DNA of 64,000 nt from Acinetobacter bouvetii (lineage in GTDB: Bacteria > Pseudomonadota > Gammaproteobacteria > Pseudomonadales > Moraxellaceae): assembly GCF_902753875.1 (NCBI RefSeq), contig NZ_CADDTS010000004.1, positions 62,001 to 126,000 on the forward strand, read 5' to 3'. Position numbers and translations under genes: made by a program. The notes beneath the pieces are model-generated. The model was not told where the DNA came from. It worked only from the letters and a program-made list of their open reading frames with translations, and did not search any database. Numbering within the stretch: position 1 is the stretch's first letter; each line of letters opens with the position of its first letter. Shown here piece after piece: positions 63,857 through 64,000 of this stretch.

Positions 63857-64000
63857 TCCAAAATTCCAAGAAGAATACAGCGCTAAACTCCCAGCCTTAA
63901 CACTACTCAGTAATTTGGGATGGTCATTCTTATCTCCATCACAGGCACTGATCGCCCGTGATGGTAAGCAAGATCAAGTGGTTTTACGGCAAATTCTGCG
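63843..64000 (+). CDS. hsdR: Type I restriction subunit R, N-terminal part (3' end outside window)
   Basis: ATG 63843 opens a frame reading MTIYNPKFQEEYSAKLPALT, LLSNLGWSFLSPSQALIARD and KQDQVVLRQIL, which is the usual start of HsdR. HsdR is the ATP-driven translocating nuclease of type I systems. It begins inside the end of the upstream gene (14-base overlap) and runs to the window edge with no stop, so integrity cannot be judged. Confidence 0.88.
   Translation, partial: MTIYNPKFQEEYSAKLPALTLLSNLGWSFLSPSQALIARDGKQDQVVLRQIL

Overview
The window looks like a chromosome of an Acinetobacter species (Moraxellaceae). The evidence is an Omp33-36-type porin, low overall G+C, and ordinary Acinetobacter housekeeping genes (waaA, rsmE, acs, uvrA, yajR-ssb, ahpC). 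The species cannot be named from the sequence. The window starts inside prfB and ends inside hsdR.

Positions 1 to about 43,700 are chromosomal backbone. An ArsR-type regulator sits with an old yellow enzyme (0.7-2.1 kb), followed by waaA, rsmE, an MscS channel and a DUF805 protein. From 6.5 to 21.7 kb lies a dispersed acetate module: acs, a NarL-type response regulator (CrbR-like), a giant SSF-PAS-histidine kinase-receiver protein (CrbS/MxtR-like) and the DUF485-actP permease pair. The acs and actP upstream regions share the decamer ACGACCAAAG, a candidate CrbR site. Between these lie sulfur-scavenging genes (sfnG-msuE, and a DszC/MsuC-like flavoprotein) and phrB. Next come a two-TM ion channel, the porin, a 1.3 kb gene-free stretch with three stacked terminators (possible small RNAs), a GGDEF diguanylate cyclase, a lone AbiJ-type protein, uvrA, glpM, tenA, DUF475, yajR, ssb, TetR/DUF4442, ahpC, LysR/ycaC/pirin, an FAD oxidoreductase with a methyltransferase, and tRNA-Thr(UGU). 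At least three copies of a multi-hairpin intergenic repeat lie in this backbone.

From about 45.1 kb to the end is accessory DNA. It opens with G-rich direct repeats that resemble integrase arm sites, an unknown 454-residue protein, an AlpA-type regulator, and an inovirus-Gp2/YfjJ-like replication protein with an HxH motif and an upstream palindrome. Then comes a plasmid/ICE-type cassette (zinc-ribbon protein, DUF932, YqaJ nuclease, Gp3-like protein) in which three genes follow terminator-like hairpins. No integrase is visible, so the island probably continues beyond the window.

The most interesting locus is 53,878-57,113 on the minus strand: two overlapping genes (ATGA) that I could not assign to a named system. 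One has a TerB-like domain, a glycine-rich membrane segment and a coiled coil. The other is a membrane protein with His/Asp spacing like YdjM-type metal-dependent hydrolases. The pair sits directly beside an elaborate type I restriction-modification operon (half-HsdS, HsdM, YhcG nuclease, HsdS, AlbA/Schlafen-like ATPase, HsdR), which makes it a candidate anti-phage system.
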